Shown: one piece after another, positions 56,360 to 64,000 of the stretch
Position numbering within the stretch: position 1 is the first letter of the stretch
How the letters are laid out: every line of letters starts with the position of its first letter
Source of the DNA: Halorubrum sp. BV1
GTDB taxonomy: Archaea > Halobacteriota > Halobacteria > Halobacteriales > Haloferacaceae
NCBI RefSeq assembly: GCF_000746205.1
Contig: NZ_JQKV01000002.1
Span: forward strand, 620,001-684,000
DNA: 64,000 nt
Reading direction: 5' to 3'
Made by a program: the position numbers and the translations under genes
Notes under the pieces: model-generated
Databases searched by the model: none
What the model saw: only the letters and a program-made list of their open reading frames with translations
What the model was told of the DNA's origin: nothing

Positions 56360-57442
56360 CTATTCGTCGAGGACGGCGGCGAGCGCGTCCATCGCCTCGT
56401 CGACGCGCTCCGTCCGGGCGTTGTGTCCCATGTGACCGATGCGCAGGATGTCGTCGGCCAGATCGCCGAGCCCGGTTGCGACGGTCACGTCGTGGTCCTC
56501 GCGGAGCGCGCGCTGAAGCGCCGGGGCGCGTCCGGGGACGTGAAACGCCGTCACCGTGGGCGAACTACGCTCCGGGTCGGGATACGGGTCGAGCCCCAGT
56601 ACAGCGCCGCGCTCGCGGCAGCGGGCCGCGGCCGCCTCGTGGCGCGCGTTCGCCTCGTCGAGCCCCTCCTCCAGCAGCAGCGAGAGCGCCTCGTCGAGCG
56701 CGACGACGTTCGTGGTGAGGTGGGTGTACGGGAACCCCTCTGACGTGTCGCGCCACGGGAGGAAGTTGGTGTACAGCGAGTCGGAGTCGCGCGCTTCCAT
56801 CGCGGCCCACGCGCGATCGCTGATCGCGGCGGTGGCGAGTCCCGGCGGCGCGCTGAAACACTTCTGGGAGGCCCCGAGACAGACATCGATCCGCTCCGTG
56901 GGGACGGGCGTGCCGCCGAGCGAGGAGACAGCGTCGACGACGGTGAGAATCTCTCCGTCGGCCGCTTCCAAGCGGTCGAGCACGGGGGCGAGGTCGTTGA
57001 GCGTCCCCGTCGGCGTCTCGCAGTGGACCATCGTCGCGAGGTCGAACGCGCGGTCGCGGTCGGCGAGGACGGCGTCGAGGTCGTCGAGGGGAAGCGGCTC
57101 GTCGTACGCCGCCGAGACGAGCGTCGCCTCGCCGCCGTACGACTCGACGAAGTCGGCGAAGCCGTCGCCGTAGAGCCCGTTCGAGAGACACACCACCTCG
57201 GTACCGGGCTCGACGAGCGAGGCTATCGCGGCCTCCAAGCCGAGGATCCCCTCGCCGCCGAGGACGGCGACGTCGCGGGCGGGGGTGGAACCGTCCGCGA
57301 CGCCGTACACCCGACTCAGCCGGTCGACGAGGTCGGCGTAGATCGCGTCGAACTCCGGGTCGACGTCGGGGTTGATCAGCTCGCGGCTCATCGCGTCGCG
57401 GACGGGCTCGGGGACCGCGGTCGGTCCCGGCGTCATGAGCAT
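56360..57442 (-). CDS. Class V aminotransferase (serine/alanine-glyoxylate type)
   Basis: A 360-residue PLP enzyme starting MLMTPGPTAVPEPVRDAM, the hallmark of alanine-glyoxylate/serine-pyruvate aminotransferases. The PLP Asp is in VVDAVSSLGGTPV and the Schiff-base lysine in GASQKCFSAPPG near residue 193. The C-terminal RIGHMGHNARTE is also typical. It may transaminate serine, alanine or phosphonate-related amines. It is convergent with arcS and divergent from the membrane hydrolase gene. Confidence 0.85.
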   Translation of the reverse strand: MLMTPGPTAVPEPVRDAMSRELINPDVDPEFDAIYADLVDRLSRVYGVADGSTPARDVAVLGGEGILGLEAAIASLVEPGTEVVCLSNGLYGDGFADFVESYGGEATLVSAAYDEPLPLDDLDAVLADRDRAFDLATMVHCETPTGTLNDLAPVLDRLEAADGEILTVVDAVSSLGGTPVPTERIDVCLGASQKCFSAPPGLATAAISDRAWAAMEARDSDSLYTNFLPWRDTSEGFPYTHLTTNVVALDEALSLLLEEGLDEANARHEAAAARCRERGAVLGLDPYPDPERSSPTVTAFHVPGRAPALQRALREDHDVTVATGLGDLADDILRIGHMGHNARTERVDEAMDALAAVLDE

Positions 57443-57575
57443 ATCCGTTCACGCGCGCCGAACGACATAAGCGCGCCGCGACGACCGTATGTCTCGAGAT
57501 ATCGATGCACACGAGAGAGTGACACTCGCGTGCGGCGATACGTTCATGTGTTTTCGTTGCTTCAATACGGACACG

Positions 57576-58193
57576 ATGATGCTTCCGACACATATGCTCG
57601 GCGGGATGCTGCTCGCCGCGCCGCTGGTCCGCGTGGCCCCGGAGTTCGCGACCATCGGGTTTATCGCGGGCTTTCTCGGCGGACTCTTCCCGGACCTCGA
57701 CATGTACGTCGGCCACCGGAAGACGCTCCATTACCCCGTCTACTACACTGCCGCCTCCGGGGTCGCCGTCGTCGCCGCACTCGTGTCTCCCTCCGCGCTC
57801 ACCGTGACGCTCGCGCTGTTCGCACTCGGCGCTGCGGTCCACAGCCTCGCCGACATGTACGGCGGAGGACTGGAACTCCGTCCGTGGGAAGGGAACTCCG
57901 ACCGCGCGGTGTACGACCACTACCGGAGGCAGTGGGTCGCGCCGCGCCGCGGCGTCAGGTACGACGGCGCGGTCGAGGACCTCGCGCTCTCCGTCGGACT
58001 GTCGCTGCCCCTGCTCGCCCTCCTCGACGGGCCGCTCCGCGTAGTCGTGGCCGCGACGCTGGCCGTCGCCGTCGTGTACACCGCGCTCCGCCGCCACCTC
58101 GCCGAACTGGCCGCGTACGCGATCTCGTTCGTGCCCGCGGCGGCGACGCCGTACCTCCCCGACCGGTACCAAAACGACGGCCCGCCGCGATAG
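57576..58193 (+). CDS. Membrane-bound metal-dependent hydrolase (YdjM/DUF457 family)
   Basis: A 205-residue membrane protein if started at ATG 57576; an upstream in-frame ATG at 57489 would add 29 polar residues. Metal-site motifs are near the start: MLPTHMLGGML (His) and LFPDLDMYVGHRKTLHYP (Asp and His residues), then a HSLADMYGGG motif. About five hydrophobic segments. The YdjM/DUF457 family is related to LexA-regulated membrane hydrolases and phospholipase C-like metal sites. Substrate unknown. Confidence 0.75.
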   Translation: MMLPTHMLGGMLLAAPLVRVAPEFATIGFIAGFLGGLFPDLDMYVGHRKTLHYPVYYTAASGVAVVAALVSPSALTVTLALFALGAAVHSLADMYGGGLELRPWEGNSDRAVYDHYRRQWVAPRRGVRYDGAVEDLALSVGLSLPLLALLDGPLRVVVAATLAVAVVYTALRRHLAELAAYAISFVPAAATPYLPDRYQNDGPPR

Positions 58194-58232
58194 CCGCGCG
58201 CCCCACGTCTATCGAGAGGGCTACTCTCCCAT

Positions 58233-59195
58233 CTATCGACGCTCGGCGCGGAACGCCTCCACCGCCTCCCGTGTCGGGAGCGCCGTCATTCCACCGCGGC
58301 CCTGTACCGAGAGCGCGGCGGTCGCGTTCGCGAACCCGAGCGCCGCGTCGAGGTCGGTGACGCCCGCGGCGAGTCGAGCGATCAGCCCCGACGTGAACGC
58401 GTCGCCCGCTCCCGTCACGTCGACGGCGTCGACGGTGAAACCGTCGTGTCGGGCCGTCACGTCGCCCCACGGTGCCTCGGGCGACCCGACGGCGAGCGCG
58501 CCGGCCGCACCGAGCGTGACGACGACCGTGTGCGGTCCGAACTCCAGCAGGTCACGCCCCAGCGCAGCGCCTTGGCGAGAGGAGAGCCCCGCCGCCTCGA
58601 CGTCCTCGTCGCTCGCGAACGCCACGTCGCTGTCGGCGAGGATCGACCGGACCGCGTCGCGGACCGCCTCACCGTCCCCGTCGGCCACGAGGTCCGGGCG
58701 GTAGTTGACGTCGAACGAAACGGTGCAGTCGCGGTCGCTGGCGGCCGCGGCCAGCGCTCGCATCGCGGCGCGGCCGTCTGGGTGCGTCAGGGCGACGCCG
58801 CCGAGGTGGACCCACGAGCAGTCGTCCAGCGCGGCGGTCGGTATCGCGTCCGGATCGAATCCGAATGTCACGTCACGGGAGCCGTAAAACCGGAATCGTC
58901 GGTCGTCGACGCCCGGTGGAGAGACCACCGCGAGCGTCGTGTTACCCGCGACGCGCTCGACGTGCGCGGCGTCGATCCCCTCGTCGCCGAGCGTCTCGTC
59001 GAGAAAGTCGCCGAATGGGTCGGCTCCGATCCGAGTCCAGAACGCCGGGTCGGCACCGAGCCGCGAGAGTCCGACGGCGACGTTGGCGGGCGCACCGCCG
59101 GGGCGGTGATTGAAGCCGTCGACATCGCGGAGCGTCTCGCCCGAATCGGGGAGCAGGTCGACGAGCGTCTCGCCGGCGACGAGAATGTCGGCCAT
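58233..59195 (-). CDS. PfkB-family fructokinase-like sugar kinase
   Basis: A 320-residue ribokinase-family kinase, MADILVAGETLVDLLPDSGE, with the GGAPANVAVGLSRLGAD substrate motif (about 33-49) and the catalytic DVTGAGDAFTSGLIARL near residue 250. Plan and spacing are typical of haloarchaeal fructokinases and ketohexokinases. It could phosphorylate fructose made by the AGE-family isomerase encoded at 46.8 kb. Monocistronic. Confidence 0.82.
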   Translation of the reverse strand: MADILVAGETLVDLLPDSGETLRDVDGFNHRPGGAPANVAVGLSRLGADPAFWTRIGADPFGDFLDETLGDEGIDAAHVERVAGNTTLAVVSPPGVDDRRFRFYGSRDVTFGFDPDAIPTAALDDCSWVHLGGVALTHPDGRAAMRALAAAASDRDCTVSFDVNYRPDLVADGDGEAVRDAVRSILADSDVAFASDEDVEAAGLSSRQGAALGRDLLEFGPHTVVVTLGAAGALAVGSPEAPWGDVTARHDGFTVDAVDVTGAGDAFTSGLIARLAAGVTDLDAALGFANATAALSVQGRGGMTALPTREAVEAFRAERR

Positions 59196-59306
59196 TGGCT
59201 ACAGGAGGACGGTGGGACGGTATCAAGGTGCGGTTCCGCGTCGCTGGATGTCGCGGGTGTCACCCGCGGAACGGTCCGCGTCGCAGGGGCGGCGACGCAA
59301 GCGATC

Positions 59307-60650
59307 CTACTCCGAGCCGTCGTCGTCGGCTTCGTCCGCCGCCTCGTTCGTCTCGCCGACCTCCTCGGCTTCCGATTCGCCGACCTCCTCGGCTTCCGAT
59401 TCGCCGACCTCCTCGGCGACAGCCTCGAACGCCGCGAGGATCACGCGCTTGCAGGCCTGTCCTTCCGTGGTCCAGTGCTGAGCGTAATCCAGCATATCGT
59501 CGTAGATGTCGGGTTTGCAGCCGGCCGCCTGCGGGTGGCCCCCGCCGTTCACCTTCCCCGCGACCTCGTGGGCGTGCTCGAAATCCTCGGAGCCGCGGAT
59601 CGACGCGGAGCCGGCCGGCTTGACGATCACGGCCGCGTCCGCGCCCTCCTCCCGAAGCGTCTCCGCGACCTCGTTTTGCGAGCACCGGCCGTACGTCACG
59701 GCGACGGTCCAGTCGCCGACCTCGTGGGTGACCGCGCGGGCGACGGCGGCGTCGATCCGCGCCTCCTTCTCGACGCGCCGCTCGGTGACGAACGCCTGCA
59801 CCGTTTCGGGGAGGTCGGCCCCGTACGCTCCCACGACCGTCGCGTACTCCTCGCCGCCGGCCCAGTACGAGTAGTCGGCCAGGTCGTCCGATCGCGGGTC
59901 CTCCTTGATCCAGAGGTCGTGGTCGCGGGTGACTGCCGCCAGCTCCGAGAAGCGCTCGTCGAACGCGTGGTCGAGCGAGCGCAGGGCCACGTCGGCGGTA
60001 CACTCCTCGTCGGACTCGCCGACGACGAGGTCGACGCCGAGGTCGCGCACGGACTCGGCGGTGGCCGAGTCCCACTGGTGGTGGTCGAACCAGCGGATCG
60101 AGTCGGTCGTCTCCGCGAGCGCCTCCAGCGGCTCTGCGATCCACTCGTAGTCGTCCGGACAGAGGTCACAGACGAAGAGATCGATCCCGTCGTCGGCGTA
60201 CGCGAGCACGCGCTCCAACGACGTGTCGATCGAGTAGGGACCCGCCGAAACGAGTCCGACCGGCGACTCGGCGTGGGCGTCGGCCGTCGGATCGTCGGCG
60301 TCGCTCTCGGGATCGTTGGCATCGCTCTCGTCGCCGCCTTCCCCGTCCGCGTCGTCTCCGGTGTCTTCCCCGTCACCGTCGTCGCCGTCCGCCAGTCGGG
60401 CCGCGATGGCGGCCTCGAAGTCGGTCACGTCGAGCGCGGCGTCGTACGCCTCCCGTATCATCGCCGCGCAGGCGAGCCCGTCGGCGTCGCCGTCGGCGAT
60501 GACGACCGCCTCGCTGCCCTCGATCGCCTCTTCTGCCCGCCGCTCGGCACGCTCCTCGTCCAGCGAATCAGGGTAGAAGAACCCCTTGCCGGGCAGGCGC
60601 GTGTACCGGGACCGGGGCGTGTCCCCCTCGTCGATGAGATCGTCGTCCAT
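59307..60650 (-). CDS. DHH-family phosphoesterase (RecJ-like)
   Basis: A 447-residue DHH/DHHA1 protein: motif I VVIADGDADGLACA near residue 48-61, the RWFDHHQWDS motif (DHH) near 190 and the DHHA1 GGGHPQAAGCKP near 380. A long Asp/Gly/Glu insertion (about 88-130) and an acidic C-terminal tail with E-E-V-G-E-S-E-A repeats are haloarchaeal additions. The family cleaves phosphodiesters in short nucleic acids or nucleotides. Haloarchaea have several; this one may be an exonuclease or nanoRNase. Confidence 0.82.
   Translation of the reverse strand: MDDDLIDEGDTPRSRYTRLPGKGFFYPDSLDEERAERRAEEAIEGSEAVVIADGDADGLACAAMIREAYDAALDVTDFEAAIAARLADGDDGDGEDTGDDADGEGGDESDANDPESDADDPTADAHAESPVGLVSAGPYSIDTSLERVLAYADDGIDLFVCDLCPDDYEWIAEPLEALAETTDSIRWFDHHQWDSATAESVRDLGVDLVVGESDEECTADVALRSLDHAFDERFSELAAVTRDHDLWIKEDPRSDDLADYSYWAGGEEYATVVGAYGADLPETVQAFVTERRVEKEARIDAAVARAVTHEVGDWTVAVTYGRCSQNEVAETLREEGADAAVIVKPAGSASIRGSEDFEHAHEVAGKVNGGGHPQAAGCKPDIYDDMLDYAQHWTTEGQACKRVILAAFEAVAEEVGESEAEEVGESEAEEVGETNEAADEADDDGSE
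59353..59417 (-). repeat. 24-base coding repeat, 2.7 copies
   Basis: Units at 59353-59376 and 59377-59400 are identical (tcgccgacctcctcggcttc plus cgat), with a third partial unit to 59417. In the minus-strand protein they encode the eight-residue repeat EEVGESEA near the C-terminus. In-frame slippage explains the array. Confidence 0.9.
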
Positions 60651-60739
60651 ACCGACGAGGCGAGCGGGAACGGGAAAACTCCGCCGCTCTCGGATCGGAC
60701 GCGCTCGGGGTTCGGTCAGATCGCCGTCGCGTGGGGTTC

Positions 60740-61204
60740 TCAGATCGTCGTCCGTCGGGGGTCCTCGTCCGTGAGTTGGCGCACGGTGAGGACGGGAACC
60801 GGGCAGGTCCGGACGACGCGCTCCGCGACGGAGCCGATGAGAAAGCGGTTCTCGCCGTGTCGCCCGCGCGTCCCCATCGCGACGACGTCGGCGTCGACCT
60901 CGCGGGCGTAGCCGGCGATCTCCGCGGCGGGACGCCCCTCGCGCACGTCGACGGTAACGTCGAGTTCGGGGTCGCGGGCGGCGGCGGCGTCTTCAACCTC
61001 GGCGAGCGCCGACTCGCCGTGATCGTCGAGCGCGTCGCGGAGGTCCTCGCGGACCTCGTCGGGCGTGGACTCGACCTCGCCGCTGTCGACGACGTAGACG
61101 GCGTGGACCTCCCCTTCGAACCGCGCGGCGATGTCGACCGCGACGTCGACGGCTCGCCGGACGCTGTCGGAGCCGTCCGTCGCGACCACGATCGTGTCGA
61201 ACAT
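60740..61204 (-). CDS. Universal stress protein (UspA domain)
   Basis: A 154-residue Usp-domain protein: MFDTIVVATDGSDSVRRAVD at the start and the ATP-binding loop MGTRGRHGENRFLIGSVAERVVR (G-2x-G-9x-G-S) at the end, so nucleotide binding is likely. The tail ends LTDEDPRRTTI. It is about 50 bases from the PitA gene, which is on the same strand and upstream, so co-transcription is possible. Confidence 0.88.
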   Translation of the reverse strand: MFDTIVVATDGSDSVRRAVDVAVDIAARFEGEVHAVYVVDSGEVESTPDEVREDLRDALDDHGESALAEVEDAAAARDPELDVTVDVREGRPAAEIAGYAREVDADVVAMGTRGRHGENRFLIGSVAERVVRTCPVPVLTVRQLTDEDPRRTTI

Positions 61205-61255
61205 AGCCGAGCGTTCGCCGCAGCGACACCTAAAACCCGGCGGTCGGACGCCGTC

Positions 61256-62863
61256 TCAGGCCAGGAAGACGTGTCGCGGCCGGTCGGCGAGGACCTCGCG
61301 GCCCCACTCGACCGTCTCGCGGAACTCGTCGGAGCCGAAGAACGCCATCGCGTCCTCCTTCGCCTCCCACTGGCTGGCGATGAACATGTCGTTTTCGTCC
61401 TCGACGTTCGACAGCAGGTCGGTCTCGACGTGACCGTCCATCTCGGCGAGGATCTCGCCGACGTCGTCGAAGGTGTCGCCGAACTCCTCGCGGTAGTCGG
61501 GCTTGACGGTGTAGAACATCCCCATCGTGCCGAAGTCGGACTCCTCGCCGGCGCGGGCGACGATCCCGGGAAGCTCCGAGAGGAAGCCGGCGGCGGTCTC
61601 CGCCGCGGAGGCCGTATCCCAGATGGAGACGACGGCGGCGCGGTCGGTCGCGCGGCCCTCGTAGACGGCCGTCTTCACATGCGTGCCGTAGTGGTCGAAG
61701 TTGCCGCGGAGCCCCTCGACCTCGTCGAACAGCTCGTCCACGTCGGCCTCGCTGTACAGCACCGTCGCGTACACGTCCTCGCCGTGCGGCTTCCCGGCGT
61801 AGATGTCGAGGTCGGCGAGTTCGCCGCGGATCTCCTCGTCCGAGACACCGTCGTCCGCGTCCTGTTCGCCGCCGTGGTGCGCTCCGCTCTCCTCGCCGTG
61901 CGGGTGGTCACCGTGCGCTGAGCCGCCCCCGCTCTCCTCGCCGTGCGGGTGGTCGCCGTGCGCTGAGCCGCCCCCGGCACCGGAGTGGTCGTGGCCCTCG
62001 CCGCGACCGCCGTCGTCGCCGTGGTGGCCCCCGCCGCGGCCCCCCTCACCGCGGTGGCCGTGCGCGCCGCCGTCCTCACCGTCGCCCGTCGGCACCGTCT
62101 CGCCGGCGAGGAACGCGCCGAGGTCGGCGGGCGGGAACCGCCGCCCGATGTAAAAGTCGCCGAACTCGCCGTATCGAGAGGAGGCGGGATCGAAGCGCAT
62201 CTCGTAGACGATATCTTTGATGTCCGTGGGATCAGAGCCGAACAGCGTGACCCCCCACTCGTGGCTGTCGAAGCCGACGGAGGAGGCGATCACCTGCTTG
62301 ATTTTGCCGGCGTACTCGCGGCCGACGTCGCCGTGGTCGGCCATGAGATCGGCGCGGTCTGAAAAGGAGAGGTCATACCAGTTGTACTCCTCGCCGCGGC
62401 GCTTGCTCATCGGATAGAAACAGACGTACTCGTCGTCGGGGATCTCCGGGGTGAGTTTCCCCTCGATGTAGCGACGAAGTCCTTCGTCGACGGCGTCGGG
62501 GTCCTCGAAGTACTCGTCAGAGACGTAGCCTGAAACCTCGGTGACGGAGACGTACGAGGTCGTCCGCTCGGTGAACCGCGCGAGCGCCGTGTCCTCAAAC
62601 CGACGCTCGATAGCCGAGAGATCGTCGAGGGTCGGCCGGAAGTGAACGAAAAGCAGGTCGGCTTTGTGTCCGAGCACGGAGAACAGTCCGGAGTCGCCCT
62701 CGTCGGCGTCCGAGACCTGCTCGCGGTGGTTCAGGAAGGATATCCCCTCCTCTATCGCCCGGCGTCGCTCGCGTTCGGGGGCGTCACGCCACGCGTCCCA
62801 GTCGATCGACCGGAAGTCGTGCAGCGCGAACCAGCCCTCCTCGGTCTGTGGTGCCTCGACCAT
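61256..62863 (-). CDS. pitA: PitA-type chlorite dismutase-like/monooxygenase fusion protein
   Basis: A 535-residue fusion. Residues about 1-245 are a chlorite dismutase/HemQ-like domain (GWFALHDFRSIDWDAWRD, YVCFYPMSKRRGEEYNWYD, with the proximal His likely in SVGFDSHEWGV). A glycine/histidine-rich linker (about 260-345) has two 15-residue repeats of SAHGDHPHGEESGGG type. The C-terminal part (about 350-535) contains an antibiotic-biosynthesis-monooxygenase-like dimeric domain. PitA of Haloferax volcanii has this plan. The start MVEAPQTEEGW at 62863 matches it; the longer frame is spurious. A role in heme binding or heme biosynthesis is likely; the linker should bind Ni, Cu or Zn. Confidence 0.87.
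   Translation of the reverse strand: MVEAPQTEEGWFALHDFRSIDWDAWRDAPERERRRAIEEGISFLNHREQVSDADEGDSGLFSVLGHKADLLFVHFRPTLDDLSAIERRFEDTALARFTERTTSYVSVTEVSGYVSDEYFEDPDAVDEGLRRYIEGKLTPEIPDDEYVCFYPMSKRRGEEYNWYDLSFSDRADLMADHGDVGREYAGKIKQVIASSVGFDSHEWGVTLFGSDPTDIKDIVYEMRFDPASSRYGEFGDFYIGRRFPPADLGAFLAGETVPTGDGEDGGAHGHRGEGGRGGGHHGDDGGRGEGHDHSGAGGGSAHGDHPHGEESGGGSAHGDHPHGEESGAHHGGEQDADDGVSDEEIRGELADLDIYAGKPHGEDVYATVLYSEADVDELFDEVEGLRGNFDHYGTHVKTAVYEGRATDRAAVVSIWDTASAAETAAGFLSELPGIVARAGEESDFGTMGMFYTVKPDYREEFGDTFDDVGEILAEMDGHVETDLLSNVEDENDMFIASQWEAKEDAMAFFGSDEFRETVEWGREVLADRPRHVFLA
61885..61975 (-). repeat. 45-base coding repeat in the His-rich linker
   Basis: Two near-identical 45-base units begin at 61885 and 61930 and differ by one base in the central part (ggtcaccgtg versus ggtcgccgtg). 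They encode two 15-residue Gly/Ser/His/Glu repeats in the linker of the PitA-type protein. Confidence 0.85.
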
Positions 62864-63059
62864 ACGTCGTCTTGGGACGCCGCGACTTAGGGGTTTGTGA
62901 GTCGTCTCGGCTGACGGAAACGCGGGCCGAACGAGCGCGCGACGGGCACACGCGACGCGCCGCGGTCGTGACGGTGGCGGCGCGTCGTCGCCGCCGCCGG
63001 CGTCCCGTGTCGTCCGCGCTCCCGAAGGTTGATACCGGGCACCCGCAACTACCCGGACG

Positions 63060-63269
63060 ATGCCCAGTGACGACCCGTCCGTCCCGATCGTGTGCACCGA
63101 GTGCGAGACGGAGACCCGCGTCCCGCTGTCCGACGTCGAAGGGGCACTCACCAGACACAACGACGGAAAACACGACGGAGAAGACGTGGCCGAGGTCGAT
63201 CCGGCCCTGAAAGACCAGCTCGCCGACCTCGTCGCCGACGACCTCGGGTTGTTCGACGAGACGGCGTAG
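63060..63269 (+). CDS. Small Cys-pair protein of unknown function
   Basis: A 69-residue acidic protein with an N-terminal knuckle IVCTECETETRVP and a His-containing segment TRHNDGKHDGEDV, which could make a single C2H2-like zinc site. The rest is a helical tail (LKDQLADLVADDLGLF). The ATG at 63060 is preceded by a GC-rich region without a clear TATA box. I recall similar small proteins across haloarchaea. Function unknown. Confidence 0.68.
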   Translation: MPSDDPSVPIVCTECETETRVPLSDVEGALTRHNDGKHDGEDVAEVDPALKDQLADLVADDLGLFDETA

Positions 63270-63320
63270 TCGTACGCTCACCGAGTGGACCGATCCGCGC
63301 TCGGCGCGTCGAGGGGCGAC

Positions 63321-63551
63321 TCAGTCGTCCTGAGCGAGCGCACCCTGGGGATGTCCCTTGTGCTGGAGGTTCCGATTGTCGCGCTTCTGTGTCGCCGTCG
63401 CCGGAATGACGTCCGTCACGTCAGACCGGGGGTGCCCCGTGTAGCCGTGGCCGGAATGCTCGGCGCAGTGGGCCATCGCGTCGTGAGATCCCTCCCACGG
63501 CCCAGCATCACAGCCGTCTGCGGTACAGACGAATACGATATCCTCGGACAT
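63321..63551 (-). CDS. Small zinc-finger-like protein of unknown function
   Basis: A 76-residue protein with a C2H2-like arrangement: VFVCTADGCDAGPWEGS, then DAMAHCAEHSGHGYTGHP. Cys and His spacing suits one zinc finger. The C-terminal third is polar (KRDNRNLQHKGHPQ). It converges with the other small Cys protein at 63060-63269. A TATA-like tttttatacg lies about 27 bases before the ATG on the minus strand. Function unknown. Confidence 0.68.
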   Translation of the reverse strand: MSEDIVFVCTADGCDAGPWEGSHDAMAHCAEHSGHGYTGHPRSDVTDVIPATATQKRDNRNLQHKGHPQGALAQDD

Positions 63552-63668
63552 GTTGTTCGGTCGTTCTCCAGATGCGTATAAAAACGCTACACCCCAATTA
63601 TCAGAGTAGATATTCTGACCCCGGCGGCGAGCGAACCGAGCCGCGACGCCGACGAGACCGCGTCGGTC

Positions 63669-64000
63669 TCAGTCGCCGATCGCGGGCGCGGCGAACAGCT
63701 CGACGCTCGTCCCGTCACGGCGGCAGTCTTCGAGCGCGTGTTTGGCCGCAAAGCCGGCCTCGTGCGCGGACGCGCCGCTGCCGACACCGACCTGTAGCTC
63801 AACGCCCACGTCGTCTTCGACGTGTGCGACCGCGTCCGTGAAGGCGCGTTCGGGGAGGTCCGGGCAGACGGAGATGATGTTGTCGCCGCCGACGAAAAAC
63901 GAAAGCGCCCCATGGGTCTCGCGGAGATAGTGCATCAGCGAGGCGTACGCCCGCTCGACGTTAATGAACGTGTCGAACTCGTTGATCTGGTCGGTGTACT
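63669..64000 (-). CDS. arfA: GTP cyclohydrolase III, partial (C-terminal part)
   Basis: The frame is open to the window edge; about 109 C-terminal residues are visible. Segments such as GALSFFVGGDNIISVCPDL and GVELQVGVGSGASAHEAGFAAKHAL fit the second GGDEF-like half of archaeal GTP cyclohydrolase III (IIa), which opens GTP to a formamidopyrimidine for riboflavin and F420 synthesis. The N-terminal half, with its own catalytic features, is outside the window, so the identification is provisional; another GGDEF/cyclase-like protein is the alternative. Confidence 0.6.
   Translation of the reverse strand, partial: YTDQINEFDTFINVERAYASLMHYLRETHGALSFFVGGDNIISVCPDLPERAFTDAVAHVEDDVGVELQVGVGSGASAHEAGFAAKHALEDCRRDGTSVELFAAPAIGD

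Noticed and set aside
58446..60911. An 821-codon plus-strand open frame
   Set aside because: Shadow of the PfkB and DHH genes on the minus strand, kept open by high GC; no recognisable domain.

Overview
This window is chromosomal-type DNA from a haloarchaeon (class Halobacteria). The support is an acidic, alanine/aspartate/glutamate-rich proteome, high GC with G/C in third codon positions, many start codons sitting about 27 bases after a TATA-like box (leaderless transcripts), and signature genes: transcript cleavage factor TFS, archaeosine enzymes TgtA and ArcS, a PitA-type heme-protein fusion with a His-rich linker, a Htr-type transducer and KaiC-like ATPases. The genus cannot be fixed from the sequence; a Haloferacales-like organism is a guess.

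Region A (1-21.7 kb) is a sugar and sugar-acid catabolism island. At its left edge are a xylonate-dehydratase-type enolase-superfamily enzyme and a xylose-dehydrogenase-type oxidoreductase, then an HpcH/HpaI aldolase and an overlapping KDG kinase/KDPG aldolase pair. Next come a second Gfo/Idh/MocA oxidoreductase, a second enolase-superfamily dehydratase, an SDR, an amidohydrolase-type lactonase, an IclR regulator, a PfkB kinase with an FSA/transaldolase-like protein, and a three-gene sugar ABC importer. The right part holds an SMP-30 lactonase, a UxuA-type mannonate dehydratase, a deoxysugar mutarotase, an aldo-keto reductase, another SDR and an FAH-family hydrolase. Together these can be assembled into oxidative routes for a pentose (xylose), a 6-deoxyhexose (L-rhamnose or L-fucose type, ending in the diketo-hydrolase branch) and a uronate/aldonate (KDG to pyruvate plus glyceraldehyde 3-phosphate). 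The steps follow from family membership; substrates are inferred.

A gene-free stretch (21.65-22.41 kb) carries a decayed IS6-type transposase. Region B (22.4-34.1 kb) is a signalling cluster of visibly lower GC: four histidine kinases, one methyl-accepting transducer and a double-domain KaiC protein paired with one of the kinases, with no stand-alone response regulator. A small methyltransferase gene here lies between two IS200/IS605 (TnpB)-like end motifs.

Region C (34.3-64 kb) is very GC-rich, mostly core haloarchaeal genes: beta-RFAP-synthase-like GHMP protein, a KaiC-like protein with a broken Walker A motif, zinc-ribbon proteins, a MOT1-like transporter, TFS, a membrane glycosyltransferase, thioredoxin with a class V aminotransferase, methyltransferases, an AGE-family epimerase, a TauE transporter, AlkA-like glycosylase, Nif3, TgtA, ArcS, another histidine kinase, a DHH phosphoesterase, a fructokinase-like PfkB protein, PitA and a partial GTP cyclohydrolase III. 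Short tandem repeats are frequent here. At three places in the window (179-302, 37841-37902, 45559-45646) the last codons and stop of a gene are copied just downstream of it.

No rRNA, convincing tRNA, CRISPR array or replication origin was seen.
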